Below, piece after piece: positions 19,013 to 27,567 of a DNA stretch of 51,936 nucleotides; the stretch's first letter is position 1, and each line of letters opens with the position of its first letter. Below the pieces are notes generated by a model. That model made no database searches and was not told the DNA's origin. It worked only from the letters and a program-made list of their open reading frames with translations. Source of the stretch: Candidatus Gastranaerophilales bacterium (GTDB lineage: Bacteria; Cyanobacteriota; Vampirovibrionia; Gastranaerophilales; Gastranaerophilaceae); assembly GCA_905234865.1 (NCBI GenBank), contig CAJOJE010000011.1, positions 1 to 51,936 of the forward strand, in the 5' to 3' direction. Position numbers and translations under genes: made by a program.

Positions 19013-20887
19013 ATGAAATTAGGCAATATATTCAACATTAAAGCCAATTATCCCGTTCAACAAAACGAAGAACGGAAAAAAATATTTAACGAGGAAGAAA
19101 TTGAAATCGTAAGCGGCATAAAAAATATCTTTGATACCAAAACCGAAGAAAATTTCTCGCTTGATAATCTTCTTCAAGATATTGAAAATACGGTTTCAAA
19201 TTTTAATATCGCAGAAAACGTAAACCTCCCCGAAGGACACTCAAAATTTGAGTTTGAAGGCGCAAGATTTGACATTATGAGAAGGGGAAATCATTTTCAA
19301 ACCCAATTTATGATGCCGAAAAACATGAGCTTTGACCGCTTTTTTGAGCATTTTCCCGATTTAAGAAGATTTGCTCCGAATCACAATTTGGAAAACAATA
19401 TTCAAAACGACAAACATACGGAAAACGAAAGAGAAAATTCGGTTAATAATAATGAAACAACCGAAAACAATAATGAAAATACCGATAATACAAACAACGG
19501 TATCGAAAATACAAACCGGACAACCGTTGAAACAACAAATGAAAATAACGAAGTCAAAACAAATGAACAACAAACAGCGATAATTAAAGATGAAACAACT
19601 TCAACCGACAACGATACACCTAAAAATACGTTTGATTTCAACACTACTCTTGACGAAGTTGAAGATACGAAAAACATAATCGAACAAGAGGTTAATTCAA
19701 ATACGGATTTTAGCGACATATCAAATAATGATTTAAACATTGCTCCGAATGTCGAAAATTTCAACTTTGAAATTGATGATTTGGTAAATAAAACAATAAA
19801 CGACCTTATTAATAACTCAAATAATTCAATAGGAAATATTGAAGAAGAAATAAACGAGATTAACGAAGTGAATAAGGTTGACGAAACACAAAAAACCGAA
19901 GATACATCAACCGTAAATACAACCGTTGATATCTCAAAAATTTCTTCGACATTAAAAATTAACGGCTTAATCGACGAAGATATTGTTCAAGGCGAAACAG
20001 GCGACTGTTGGCTTATTGCGGGACTTTATTCAATGTCAAAAAGCTCAATCGGAAAAGATATAATCAAAAATTCAATTCAAGTAAACGACGATTCGAGCGT
20101 AACGGTCAGCTTTAAAGGAATCGGCATAAGCTATACGATAAACGAAGCGGAAATCAAAGTTCATGATACCGATAATAACACTGAAGATGCTTATTCTAAC
20201 GGTGATAACGATATGCTCGTTATGGAGCTTGCGGTTGAAAAATTATGGTCTGATATAAATTCGGGACGAATAAAACTGAATACAAAAGATACCGACCTGT
20301 CATACTCGGGCGACGGATACGGAATTGAAAACGGCGGCTTACCCGAACAAATTATTTATTATTTAACGGGCATTGAATCAAATGCGGTTTATAACTTCAA
20401 CTTAAACAAATTAAATTCAACCAAAGTAAATAATGTTTTAAATAAAGCCTCTAATTCCGATAACACGATTGTAACGGCAATTATTTATAAAGGTATTCAT
20501 AGCGCAACTCTTACAAACGGAACAAAATTATCTTTATATTTAGGCGACTTTGGTCATGCGCTCTCCGTCACAAATGTCGACAATAAAAACGTAACTGTCA
20601 TAAATCCATGGGATACAAGCAAAACATATACAATGAGCAGAGAAGAATTTGTTAAATTGGGTATAGGATATTTAACTTATGCCGATTTATCAAATTCAAA
20701 AGAAGTAAATAATATTGTCGATATGACGAAAGGTTCCGTTGATTTAAGCGACAATTCAACCACACAAGGTTCATACAATGATTTTAATTACAGAAATTAT
20801 GCAGGCGGTAATTCGGGCATGCAAACCGTTGAATTTGACACACTTAAAAACAATCCCTTTGCATTTATAGGGTCAGCAGAAGATTAA
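19013..20887 (+). CDS. Calpain-family (C2) cysteine protease with long disordered N-terminus
   Basis: 624 residues. Residues ~320-560 carry the calpain catalytic signature: QGETGDCWLIAGLYS with the nucleophile at about Cys332, FGHALSVTNV with about His515, and INPWDTS with about Asn531. The triad therefore looks intact. Calpains are calcium-dependent in animals; bacterial members are scattered and mostly uncharacterised, and I cannot see a calcium site with certainty. Residues ~110-310 are low-complexity, rich in Asn, Thr and Glu, and predicted to be disordered. There is no N-terminal signal peptide. The C-terminal ~60 residues are a soluble tail of unknown role. It is a monocistronic plus-strand gene with a terminator at 20925. 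The target could be intracellular, or the protein could be exported by a route not visible here. Confidence 0.8.
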   Translation: MKLGNIFNIKANYPVQQNEERKKIFNEEEIEIVSGIKNIFDTKTEENFSLDNLLQDIENTVSNFNIAENVNLPEGHSKFEFEGARFDIMRRGNHFQTQFMMPKNMSFDRFFEHFPDLRRFAPNHNLENNIQNDKHTENERENSVNNNETTENNNENTDNTNNGIENTNRTTVETTNENNEVKTNEQQTAIIKDETTSTDNDTPKNTFDFNTTLDEVEDTKNIIEQEVNSNTDFSDISNNDLNIAPNVENFNFEIDDLVNKTINDLINNSNNSIGNIEEEINEINEVNKVDETQKTEDTSTVNTTVDISKISSTLKINGLIDEDIVQGETGDCWLIAGLYSMSKSSIGKDIIKNSIQVNDDSSVTVSFKGIGISYTINEAEIKVHDTDNNTEDAYSNGDNDMLVMELAVEKLWSDINSGRIKLNTKDTDLSYSGDGYGIENGGLPEQIIYYLTGIESNAVYNFNLNKLNSTKVNNVLNKASNSDNTIVTAIIYKGIHSATLTNGTKLSLYLGDFGHALSVTNVDNKNVTVINPWDTSKTYTMSREEFVKLGIGYLTYADLSNSKEVNNIVDMTKGSVDLSDNSTTQGSYNDFNYRNYAGGNSGMQTVEFDTLKNNPFAFIGSAED

Positions 20888-20924
20888 TCGTTATACTCCA
20901 AATCCTTATCATGTTCTTACAAAC

Positions 20925-20945
20925 AGGCATACATCAAGTATGCCT
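20925..20945 (+). terminator. Terminator of the calpain-like gene
   Basis: AGGCATAC (20925-20932), loop ATCAA, GTATGCCT (20938-20945), followed by TTGTTTT. An 8-bp perfect stem with a T-rich tail. Confidence 0.75.
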
Positions 20946-20950
20946 TTGTT

Positions 20951-22261
20951 TTATCTCAATCTTTCAATAAAAAGACAAATCAGAACAATCGGAACCGCAT
21001 ATTTCAAACCGATATCAAATAAATTATAAAGAATTTTATTTTTAATAAACGTTTGTCCTTTAATTTTTAAAAACCAACCTGCTATAATACACAAAATAAG
21101 AGAATTTAAAGGTAATAAAACGTTTGATGTCGTAAAATCGAGAAAATCAAAGAAAGTTTTGTTAAATAATTTGAAATCCCCCAAAATACCAAAAGACAGC
21201 GTTGCAAGAACGGCAAAAAACGAAATTACAAAAAAGAGAATTGTTCCCGCTTTTACTCTTGTCATTTTATATCTTTCAACCATTGTAGCGCATGGCACTT
21301 CTATCATGCTGACGGCAGAGGTAACGGAGGCACAAAATAAAAGTATGAAAAATGCAAAGGAAACAAATTCACCGCATGGAAGCTGCGCAAAAACTTTCGG
21401 CAGAGTAACAAAAGCAAGTCCTGCGCCCGAATCGGGTTCAAGATTAAACGAAAAAACGGCGGGAAAAATCATTAAACCTGCAAGAAGCGAAAATGCAATA
21501 TTTGAAAAAACGATTGTATAAGCGGATTTTGCAATGTTGTCATCTTCTTTGACATAACTTCCGTACGTTAAAAGTGCTCCCGTTCCGCAGCTTAAAGTAA
21601 AAAATGCCTGCCCCAAGGCATCAAAAACCATATCCGTATTAAATTTCGAAAAATCGGGCTTAAACATATATTCTATACCCGCCGTTGCACCGGGCAGGCT
21701 GATTGCCGTACATACAAGAAAAATTAAAATTACCGTAAATAAGGGCATCATGATTTTATTTGCAAATTCAATTCCTTTTTTTATACCCTTTACGACAAAA
21801 AACGTACAGATAAAAAGAAATATAACCGTACAAACACAAGGAGCAATCGGATTTTGAATAAAATCAGTGAAGTATTTTCCACAATCGCCTTTATTCAAGT
21901 ATGTAAAACTGTTAAAAATATAATAAACTATCCACCCGCCTATAACACAATAAAAAGAGGGTATAAAAACGGCATTCAACGGGTTCATCGCCCCGAAAAC
22001 CTTAAATTTCGGATTAACCGATTCAAATGCGCCGATACATTCTTTTTTGGTAATTTTTCCGAATAACAATTCCGCAAGCAACGGTATAAAACAAATCGTT
22101 AAAACCAAAAATACAAAAGTCAAAAGGAAAACGGCACCGCCGTTTTTACCCATAACATAAGGAAATCTCCAAATATTTCCGAGTCCGACGGCTGAGCCTA
22201 TTGCAGCCAAAATAAAAGTATACTTTGAAGTCCAAGTCGGTCTTTTGTTTTCCATAATCAT
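20951..22261 (-). CDS. Sodium:neurotransmitter symporter family transporter (NSS)
   Basis: 436 residues with about 11-12 membrane helices. The N-terminal signature GSAVGLGNIWRFPYVMGKNGG matches LeuT/Tyt1/MhsT-type Na+-coupled amino-acid symporters (first helix, sodium and substrate site). The substrate cannot be read from the sequence; hydrophobic or aromatic amino acids are usual. Two ATGs (22261 and 22255) are possible. The gene begins 7 bases after the stop of a PLP-dependent decarboxylase in the same direction, so the two are probably one operon: uptake of an amino acid and its decarboxylation. It ends close to the plus-strand terminator at 20925. Confidence 0.88.
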   Translation of the reverse strand: MIMENKRPTWTSKYTFILAAIGSAVGLGNIWRFPYVMGKNGGAVFLLTFVFLVLTICFIPLLAELLFGKITKKECIGAFESVNPKFKVFGAMNPLNAVFIPSFYCVIGGWIVYYIFNSFTYLNKGDCGKYFTDFIQNPIAPCVCTVIFLFICTFFVVKGIKKGIEFANKIMMPLFTVILIFLVCTAISLPGATAGIEYMFKPDFSKFNTDMVFDALGQAFFTLSCGTGALLTYGSYVKEDDNIAKSAYTIVFSNIAFSLLAGLMIFPAVFSFNLEPDSGAGLAFVTLPKVFAQLPCGEFVSFAFFILLFCASVTSAVSMIEVPCATMVERYKMTRVKAGTILFFVISFFAVLATLSFGILGDFKLFNKTFFDFLDFTTSNVLLPLNSLILCIIAGWFLKIKGQTFIKNKILYNLFDIGLKYAVPIVLICLFIERLR

Positions 22262-22268
22262 TTTTCTT

Positions 22269-23732
22269 TCAACTATTCTCTAAATCTTTCGCCAATTCTT
22301 CCATAATTTTTTTGTCATGGTAGGGAAAAATTATAATATGAGCTTTATTTTTCCCTTTATCATCTTTAAAAGCGGAAAGCTGGTACTTTTTGCATATCTT
22401 GTCGTCAGGTTTATCAATTACGAAAGTATTTGATAAATTCGGTTTTGAATATTGTATTTTACATTCTTTTAATAAATTTTCAAAAAATTTTATATTTTTT
22501 TCATACTCAAAAGGACTTCTTCTCTCCAAAGTTTCAATTACCCTTTGATAAGTAGAACAAGGGTTAAACCCTCTGGAGCCTGAAGTTGTACTGTCTTTCA
22601 TTCCTATGTAATCAATAATTCTTGTTGCAGGCCGGGTTTTTGAAATAACAATGCTGTTTACGGTCGTATTTCCGAAATATTTATGCAAACTTATTGAAAT
22701 TGAATCAACATGGGCTTTTTCCATATTCGGTACAATGGGAGCGTTTTTTTGGTTTCTTGCAATTCCGCCGTACATTGCAGCATCGAGATGGATATAAAAA
22801 GGAATATTCAATTTCTTCAATTCTCTTGAAATTTCTTCAACATCATCGATATCGCCGGTTTCCGTTGTTCCCCACGTTAAAAGAATAATGGCGGGACGAA
22901 CGCCGTTTTTTTGGTTTTCTAAAATTTTTCGAATTAAAAGTTTAGAATTTATTTTATGCGAATTTTCTTCTGTGGGTATCATAGCCGATTCAACAAAAGG
23001 TTTTAAAAATTTAAAATTAGGATCAACGACCCCTACTGCCTTTTTTACGCTGTAATGAGCCGAAGCGGAATAATAAACGATACCGTCGGGGTACTTTCTG
23101 ACCCCGTTCATAATTCCCCATTGATTACTCTCCGAGCCCCCTTGAGTAATATACCCCCAAGCGCCTTTTTTGGAAGAATTGTTTTGGTATTCTTCCAATC
23201 CCAAATGTTGAAAAATTTTATTTAAAATCGGAATTTCATAATCTTTTTTGGCATCCATCGAGTAAAATCCGCTCTCAAAAGCATCGCCGCACTCATTTAA
23301 AAAAGGAAGCTCCACTTCAAGATGTCTGAAATATTTTGTTAAGGAAGAATCTTCGTACATATTGGCAGGATAACCGAACATATACGACTTTAGCTTTTTT
23401 ATTTGTTCAATATAATTTTTTGCTTTTTGGATATTATAATCGTCTTCATCTTTATATTTTGAAATTTGAACGGAAGAAGCGTTATTTTTTTTCATTTTGT
23501 TATAATCAAGAAGCCTTCCTGCCTGAAGCCTTAATTCATGAGCATTTTCAATTATCTTATCAAAATCGGCGAGTTTTTTTTCAAGCTCGTTTATTTCAAA
23601 ATTATTTAAACCTTCTTTTTTTTCAATAATTTTATTGAAGTAATCTTCAAATTTTGTTTCATCATTCAAAAGAAAAGATTTGGCGGATATTTCCGCATTT
23701 GAATGTTTTGTATCTAATCCCGCTTTTTCCAA
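22269..23732 (-). CDS. PLP-dependent group II decarboxylase (histidine decarboxylase-like)
   Basis: 487 residues. The C-terminal ~380 match the PLP-dependent histidine/aromatic amino-acid decarboxylase fold: GYITQGGSESNQWG, YYSASAHYSVKKA (cofactor-stacking His), TWGTTETGDIDDVEEI, YIHLDAAMYGG (cofactor Asp) and SISLHKYFGN with the Schiff-base lysine at about Lys351. The N-terminal ~100 residues are a charged, helical extension. The start is TTG 23732 with AGAGG about 6 bases upstream. Product: an amine from an amino acid; histidine decarboxylase is the nearest family I recognise, but aspartate- or aromatic-acid-specific relatives share these motifs. It is followed by an NSS symporter gene. Confidence 0.8.
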   Translation of the reverse strand: MEKAGLDTKHSNAEISAKSFLLNDETKFEDYFNKIIEKKEGLNNFEINELEKKLADFDKIIENAHELRLQAGRLLDYNKMKKNNASSVQISKYKDEDDYNIQKAKNYIEQIKKLKSYMFGYPANMYEDSSLTKYFRHLEVELPFLNECGDAFESGFYSMDAKKDYEIPILNKIFQHLGLEEYQNNSSKKGAWGYITQGGSESNQWGIMNGVRKYPDGIVYYSASAHYSVKKAVGVVDPNFKFLKPFVESAMIPTEENSHKINSKLLIRKILENQKNGVRPAIILLTWGTTETGDIDDVEEISRELKKLNIPFYIHLDAAMYGGIARNQKNAPIVPNMEKAHVDSISISLHKYFGNTTVNSIVISKTRPATRIIDYIGMKDSTTSGSRGFNPCSTYQRVIETLERRSPFEYEKNIKFFENLLKECKIQYSKPNLSNTFVIDKPDDKICKKYQLSAFKDDKGKNKAHIIIFPYHDKKIMEELAKDLENS

Positions 23733-23791
23733 AATCTTCCTCTTTTCTTATTCAAAATAATATCATAAACATTAAACCTTAAAATATTTAT

Positions 23792-23820
23792 TTGCATTTT
23801 TTTAAAAAATAGTGTATACT
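23792..23820 (+). promoter_or_regulatory. Promoter of the arginine operon
   Basis: TTGCAT (23792-23797), a 17-base spacer, TATACT (23815-23820). Predicted start is near 23827, giving a leader of about 180 bases before argF. An inverted repeat GTGTA-TACTC-TACAC (23812-23826) overlaps the -10 and may be an operator. Confidence 0.65.
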
Positions 23821-23849
23821 CTACACAAAATATAAAAAGGATAAAAATT

Positions 23850-23897
23850 TTGAAAACCGTTACTTCTACAACTCAATTACGACGCAGCATTCTATAA
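23850..23897 (+). CDS. Putative arginine-operon leader peptide, 15 codons
   Basis: An ORF starting at TTG 23850, reading MKTVTSTTQLRRSIL and stop. AAGGAT lies 8 bases upstream, good Shine-Dalgarno spacing. The two adjacent Arg codons are CGA (23880) and CGC (23883), placed 1 base upstream of a hairpin arm. Leader peptides of amino-acid operons are typically this short, rich in the cognate residue, and followed by alternative hairpins. Two Arg codons in 15 within the leader of argFGHCJBD is strong circumstantial evidence. Weak points are the TTG start and having only two regulatory codons. Confidence 0.6.
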   Translation: MKTVTSTTQLRRSIL

Positions 23898-23985
23898 TCG
23901 AATGCGGTATTTGATTTGTATTTGTTCAAATAAGAACTTTTAAAACGGTAAATTAAAACCCATTCGGCAATAAATGGGCGGTTTT
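23887..23985 (+). promoter_or_regulatory. Attenuator of the arginine operon: alternative hairpins
   Basis: Segment 1 GCATTC (23887-23892) pairs with segment 2 GAATGC (23900-23905) around a 7-base loop holding the leader stop codon. Segment 3 CCCATT (23959-23964) pairs with segment 4 AATGGG (23973-23978), with outer AAAA/TTTT pairing, to form a terminator-like stem. Segment 2 GAATG can instead pair with CATTC (23961-23965) in segment 3. A ribosome stalled at the Arg codons would cover segment 1, free segment 2 to hold segment 3, and permit read-through. The final U run is only four bases, so terminator strength is uncertain. Confidence 0.55.
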
Positions 23986-24009
23986 GCATTATATAAAAAG
24001 GGGAATAAA

Positions 24010-24936
24010 ATGAACTTAAAAGGAAAAGACTTTATTGATATCGAAGATTTTACAAAAGAAGATTTGTCGGAATTAATTGATTTAGCACAAGTTTTAAAGA
24101 AAAAAGTCAAAAACAATGAAACAATCGACATTTGCAAAAATAAAACTTTGCTTCTTTACTTTGAAAAACCCTCTTTAAGAACAAGATTGAGTTTTGAAAC
24201 GGGAATTACAAAACTCGGCGGAAATCCTTTGTTTATCACAAAAGAAGAAATTGACCCCGGAAAAAGAGAAAGCATAGAAGATACATCAAGAGTGATGTCA
24301 AAAATGGTCGACGCTCTTGCAATAAGAACCTTTGCGCATTCTACTCTGGAAAAATTTGCGCAATATTCCTCGGTTCCCGTTATTAATGCTCTAACCGACA
24401 AATCGCACCCATGCCAGATTATGGCGGACATTTTAACGATAAAAGAACATTTCGGTTCTCTTAAAGACAAAAAACTCGCTTATGTGGGAGATGGCAACAA
24501 CATTCTGCACAGCCTTCTTACGGGATGTTCTTTATTCGGAATAAATATATCTGCCGCAACCCCTAAAGGTTACGGAGCGGAAGAAGAAACAATCAAACTT
24601 GCCGAAAAATTTGCACAAAGCTCAAATTCTTCCGTTGAAATTTTAACAGACCCGATTGAAGCGGTAAAAAATGCGGATATTGTTTATACGGACACTTGGA
24701 CCAGTATGGGACGGGAAGCGGAAGCAAAAATAAGAAAAACGATTTTTAAGGATTACCAATTAAATGAAAATTTATTAAAAAACGCTTCAAAAAATCATAT
24801 AGTTATGCACTGTTTACCTGCGCATAAAGGCGAAGAAATTGATTTTGACACTTTTGAGAAACATTCCGATACCTTGTTCAATCAGGCAGAAAACAGGCGA
24901 TACGCCCAAATGGCAATTATGGCAGCGATAATGTAG
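24010..24936 (+). CDS. argF: Ornithine carbamoyltransferase
   Basis: 308 residues. It catalyses carbamoyl phosphate plus ornithine to citrulline. Motifs: the carbamoyl-phosphate loop KPSLRTRLSFE (STRT-like), ALTDKSHPCQIMAD (HPxQ), and the ornithine loop HCLPAHKGEE. I choose ATG 24010 (AAAGGGG 6 bases upstream); an upstream in-frame ATG at 23974 lies within the terminator stem. It is the first gene of the arginine operon and is separated from argG by 23 bases. No carA or carB is in the window, so carbamoyl phosphate comes from elsewhere. Confidence 0.95.
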   Translation: MNLKGKDFIDIEDFTKEDLSELIDLAQVLKKKVKNNETIDICKNKTLLLYFEKPSLRTRLSFETGITKLGGNPLFITKEEIDPGKRESIEDTSRVMSKMVDALAIRTFAHSTLEKFAQYSSVPVINALTDKSHPCQIMADILTIKEHFGSLKDKKLAYVGDGNNILHSLLTGCSLFGINISAATPKGYGAEEETIKLAEKFAQSSNSSVEILTDPIEAVKNADIVYTDTWTSMGREAEAKIRKTIFKDYQLNENLLKNASKNHIVMHCLPAHKGEEIDFDTFEKHSDTLFNQAENRRYAQMAIMAAIM

Positions 24937-24959
24937 AAAAAATATAAGGGGAAAAAATT

Positions 24960-26171
24960 ATGAAAGAAAAAGTTATTTTAGCATACTCGGGCGGTCTTGA
25001 TACAACGGTTATAATTCCATGGTTAAAAGAAAATTACGACTACGACGTTGTGGCAGTCTGCGTTGATGTAGGGCAAGGCAAAGAAACGGACGGGCTCGAA
25101 CAAAAAGCATTAAAAACGGGGGCAGCTAAATATTATTTGGTTGACTGCAAAGAAGAATTCGTTAAAGACTGCGTTTACCCCATGATTAAGGCAGATGCGG
25201 TTTATGAAGGAAAATATCTTTTAGGAACATCAATTGCAAGACCGATTATTACAAAAAAACTCGTTGAAATCGCAAAAAAAGAAAATGCGGTTGCAATTTG
25301 CCATGGCGCAACGGGAAAAGGAAATGATCAGGTAAGATTTGAATTAACCGTAAAAGCACTTGCTCCCGAATTAAAAATAATTGCACCATGGAGAATTTGG
25401 GATATTAAATCAAGAGAAGACGAAGTTGAATACCTTGAAAAAAGAGGAATTGAAGTTCCGATGAAAAAAGGCGATACGTATTCAAGGGACAGAAACGTTT
25501 GGCATATAAGCCATGAAGGCTTAGAGCTCGAAAATCCCGCAGAAGAGCCGAATTATAATTCTCTTTTGCACATGTCAACAACTCCCGAAAACGCACCCGA
25601 TACCCCGACGTATGTTGAAATTGAATTTGAAAAAGGAGAAGCGGTTAAATTAAACGGGGAAAGTTTATCGCCATTAAAAATGGTTGAAAAATTAAACGAA
25701 ATCGGCGGAAAAAACGCAATCGGAACGATTGATATGGTAGAAGACAGAGTTGTGGGAATGAAATCAAGAGGAGTTTATGAAACCCCCGGAGGAACGATTT
25801 TATATGCCGCTCATAAAGAACTTGAATATCTTTGTTTGGATAAAGAAACTCAATCTTTTAAATCAATCGTATCCAATAAATACGCAGAAGCCGTTTATGC
25901 GGGTCAATGGTACACTCCGTTAATGGAAGCAATGAATGCTTTTATTAATTCAACTCAAAAAAACGTAACGGGTTCCGTTAAATTAAAACTTTACAAAGGA
26001 AATATTATTCCTGCGGGTGCAAAATCAAAATATTCTCTCTACAACGAAAGCCTTGCAAGTTTTACGACGGGAGAATTATATAACCATAAAGACGCAGAAG
26101 GGTTTATTAACCTTTTCGGTTTGCCCTTAAAAGTAAACGCTCTTGTAAAAAAATTAAATAACGAAGAATAA
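24960..26171 (+). CDS. argG: Argininosuccinate synthase
   Basis: 403 residues, the usual length. It joins citrulline and aspartate using ATP. The N-terminal ATP pyrophosphatase P-loop [10 protein letters not shown] is followed by the family motifs [15 protein letters not shown] and [14 protein letters not shown]. It starts 23 bases after argF with AAGGGG upstream, second in the operon. No unusual residue is visible. Confidence 0.97.
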   Translation: MKEKVILAYSGGLDTTVIIPWLKENYDYDVVAVCVDVGQGKETDGLEQKALKTGAAKYYLVDCKEEFVKDCVYPMIKADAVYEGKYLLGTSIARPIITKKLVEIAKKENAVAICHGATGKGNDQVRFELTVKALAPELKIIAPWRIWDIKSREDEVEYLEKRGIEVPMKKGDTYSRDRNVWHISHEGLELENPAEEPNYNSLLHMSTTPENAPDTPTYVEIEFEKGEAVKLNGESLSPLKMVEKLNEIGGKNAIGTIDMVEDRVVGMKSRGVYETPGGTILYAAHKELEYLCLDKETQSFKSIVSNKYAEAVYAGQWYTPLMEAMNAFINSTQKNVTGSVKLKLYKGNIIPAGAKSKYSLYNESLASFTTGELYNHKDAEGFINLFGLPLKVNALVKKLNNEE

Positions 26172-26184
26172 AAAGGAATAATCA

Positions 26185-27567
26185 ATGAAACAATTATGGG
26201 GCTCGAGATTTTCAAAACAGCTTTCAAAATCAACAAACGATTTTAATTCGTCTTTAAGTTTTGATAAAAAACTTTATAAATACGACATTAAAGGAAGTTT
26301 GGCGCATGCAAAAATGCTCTTTTTGCAAGGTATTTTAAATGAAGAAGAATACAATCTTATTGAAAAAGGGTTAAATGAAATTCTTGATGAAATCAATTCA
26401 AATAAAATTGATTTTGATTGCGATTTTGAAGATATCCACACATTCATCGAAAAACATCTTACGGATAAAATAGGCTCTGCAGGCAAAAAGCTTCATACGG
26501 CAAGAAGCAGAAACGACCAAGTGGCGCTCGATTTTAGAATGTATGTAAAAGATGAATTAAATAACATAAACACCAAACTTGTTTCATTGATTAAAACTTT
26601 AATTAATCTTCAAAAAGAACATACGGAAACCGTAATGCCCGGATATACTCACCTTCAAAGAGCGCAGGCAATTACTTTTGCACACCATTTAGGAGCTTAT
26701 GTCGAAATGTTCAAAAGAGATGTATCAAGAATAAAAGATACATACAAAAGAACAAACTCAAACCCTTTAGGTTCATGCGCACTTGCCGGAACAACATACG
26801 ATATCGACAGATACAAAACCGCAGAAATTTTAGGCTTTAACGATATATGTTTAAACAGCTTAGACGGTGTTTCCGACAGAGATTTTGCAATTGAGAGCTT
26901 ATCTTCTTTATCAATAATTATGATGCATTTGAGCAGATTATCGGAAGAAATTATATTATGGTCGTCAAAAGAGTTTGATTTTATAAAAATCGACGATTCG
27001 TATTCAACGGGAAGTTCCCTTATGCCTCAAAAGAAAAATCCCGATATAGCAGAACTTATAAGGGGAAAAACAGGCAGAGTATACGGTTCTTTGGTTTCTC
27101 TTCTAACCGTTATGAAGTCTTTGCCCCTTGCGTATAATAAAGATATGCAGGAAGATAAAGAACCCGTTTTTAACGCTTTTGAAACGGTAAGCGCTTGTCT
27201 TGACATACTGCCCGAAATGCTTGAAACAATGACGGTTAATAAAGATAATATGTTAAAAGCATGTTATAAGGGGTTTTTAAATGCGACAGACGTTGCGGAT
27301 TATCTTGTAAATCACGGAATACCCTTCAGAGATTCCCATGAAATATCGGGTAATGCCGTAAGATATTGCATTGAAAATAATAAAACCTTAGATGATATGA
27401 CGCTTGAAGAATACAAAAAATTAAATTCTCTGTTTGAAGAAGATATCTATTCTTTTATAGACATTAAAAAAACGCTTGAAAAAAGAAAAACAACGGGCGC
27501 ACCGTCAAGTACGGCAGTAAAAGAAATAATTAAAATTAACGAAGATTGGATAAAAGAAAATGAATAA
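26185..27567 (+). CDS. argH: Argininosuccinate lyase
   Basis: 460 residues. It splits argininosuccinate into arginine and fumarate. Fumarase/aspartase superfamily signature GSSLMPQKKNPD, with TARSRNDQVALD and the HLQRAQ region (catalytic His in GYTHLQRAQ) all present. AAAAGGA lies 8 bases before the ATG. Its last 8 bases overlap the start of argC, so the two are translationally coupled. Confidence 0.97.
   Translation: MKQLWGSRFSKQLSKSTNDFNSSLSFDKKLYKYDIKGSLAHAKMLFLQGILNEEEYNLIEKGLNEILDEINSNKIDFDCDFEDIHTFIEKHLTDKIGSAGKKLHTARSRNDQVALDFRMYVKDELNNINTKLVSLIKTLINLQKEHTETVMPGYTHLQRAQAITFAHHLGAYVEMFKRDVSRIKDTYKRTNSNPLGSCALAGTTYDIDRYKTAEILGFNDICLNSLDGVSDRDFAIESLSSLSIIMMHLSRLSEEIILWSSKEFDFIKIDDSYSTGSSLMPQKKNPDIAELIRGKTGRVYGSLVSLLTVMKSLPLAYNKDMQEDKEPVFNAFETVSACLDILPEMLETMTVNKDNMLKACYKGFLNATDVADYLVNHGIPFRDSHEISGNAVRYCIENNKTLDDMTLEEYKKLNSLFEEDIYSFIDIKKTLEKRKTTGAPSSTAVKEIIKINEDWIKENE

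Noticed and set aside
19361-19764. Minus-strand and alternative frames in the Asn-rich part of the calpain-like gene
   Set aside because: They arise from the low-complexity coding sequence and give valine/phenylalanine-rich nonsense proteins.
23850-24009. T-box riboswitch in the arginine leader
   Set aside because: The T-box sequence and specifier structure are not present; a leader peptide with alternative hairpins explains the sequence better.
23974-24009. argF starting at ATG 23974
   Set aside because: That ATG lies in the 3' arm of the attenuator stem without a ribosome-binding site; ATG 24010 has AAAGGGG at ideal spacing.
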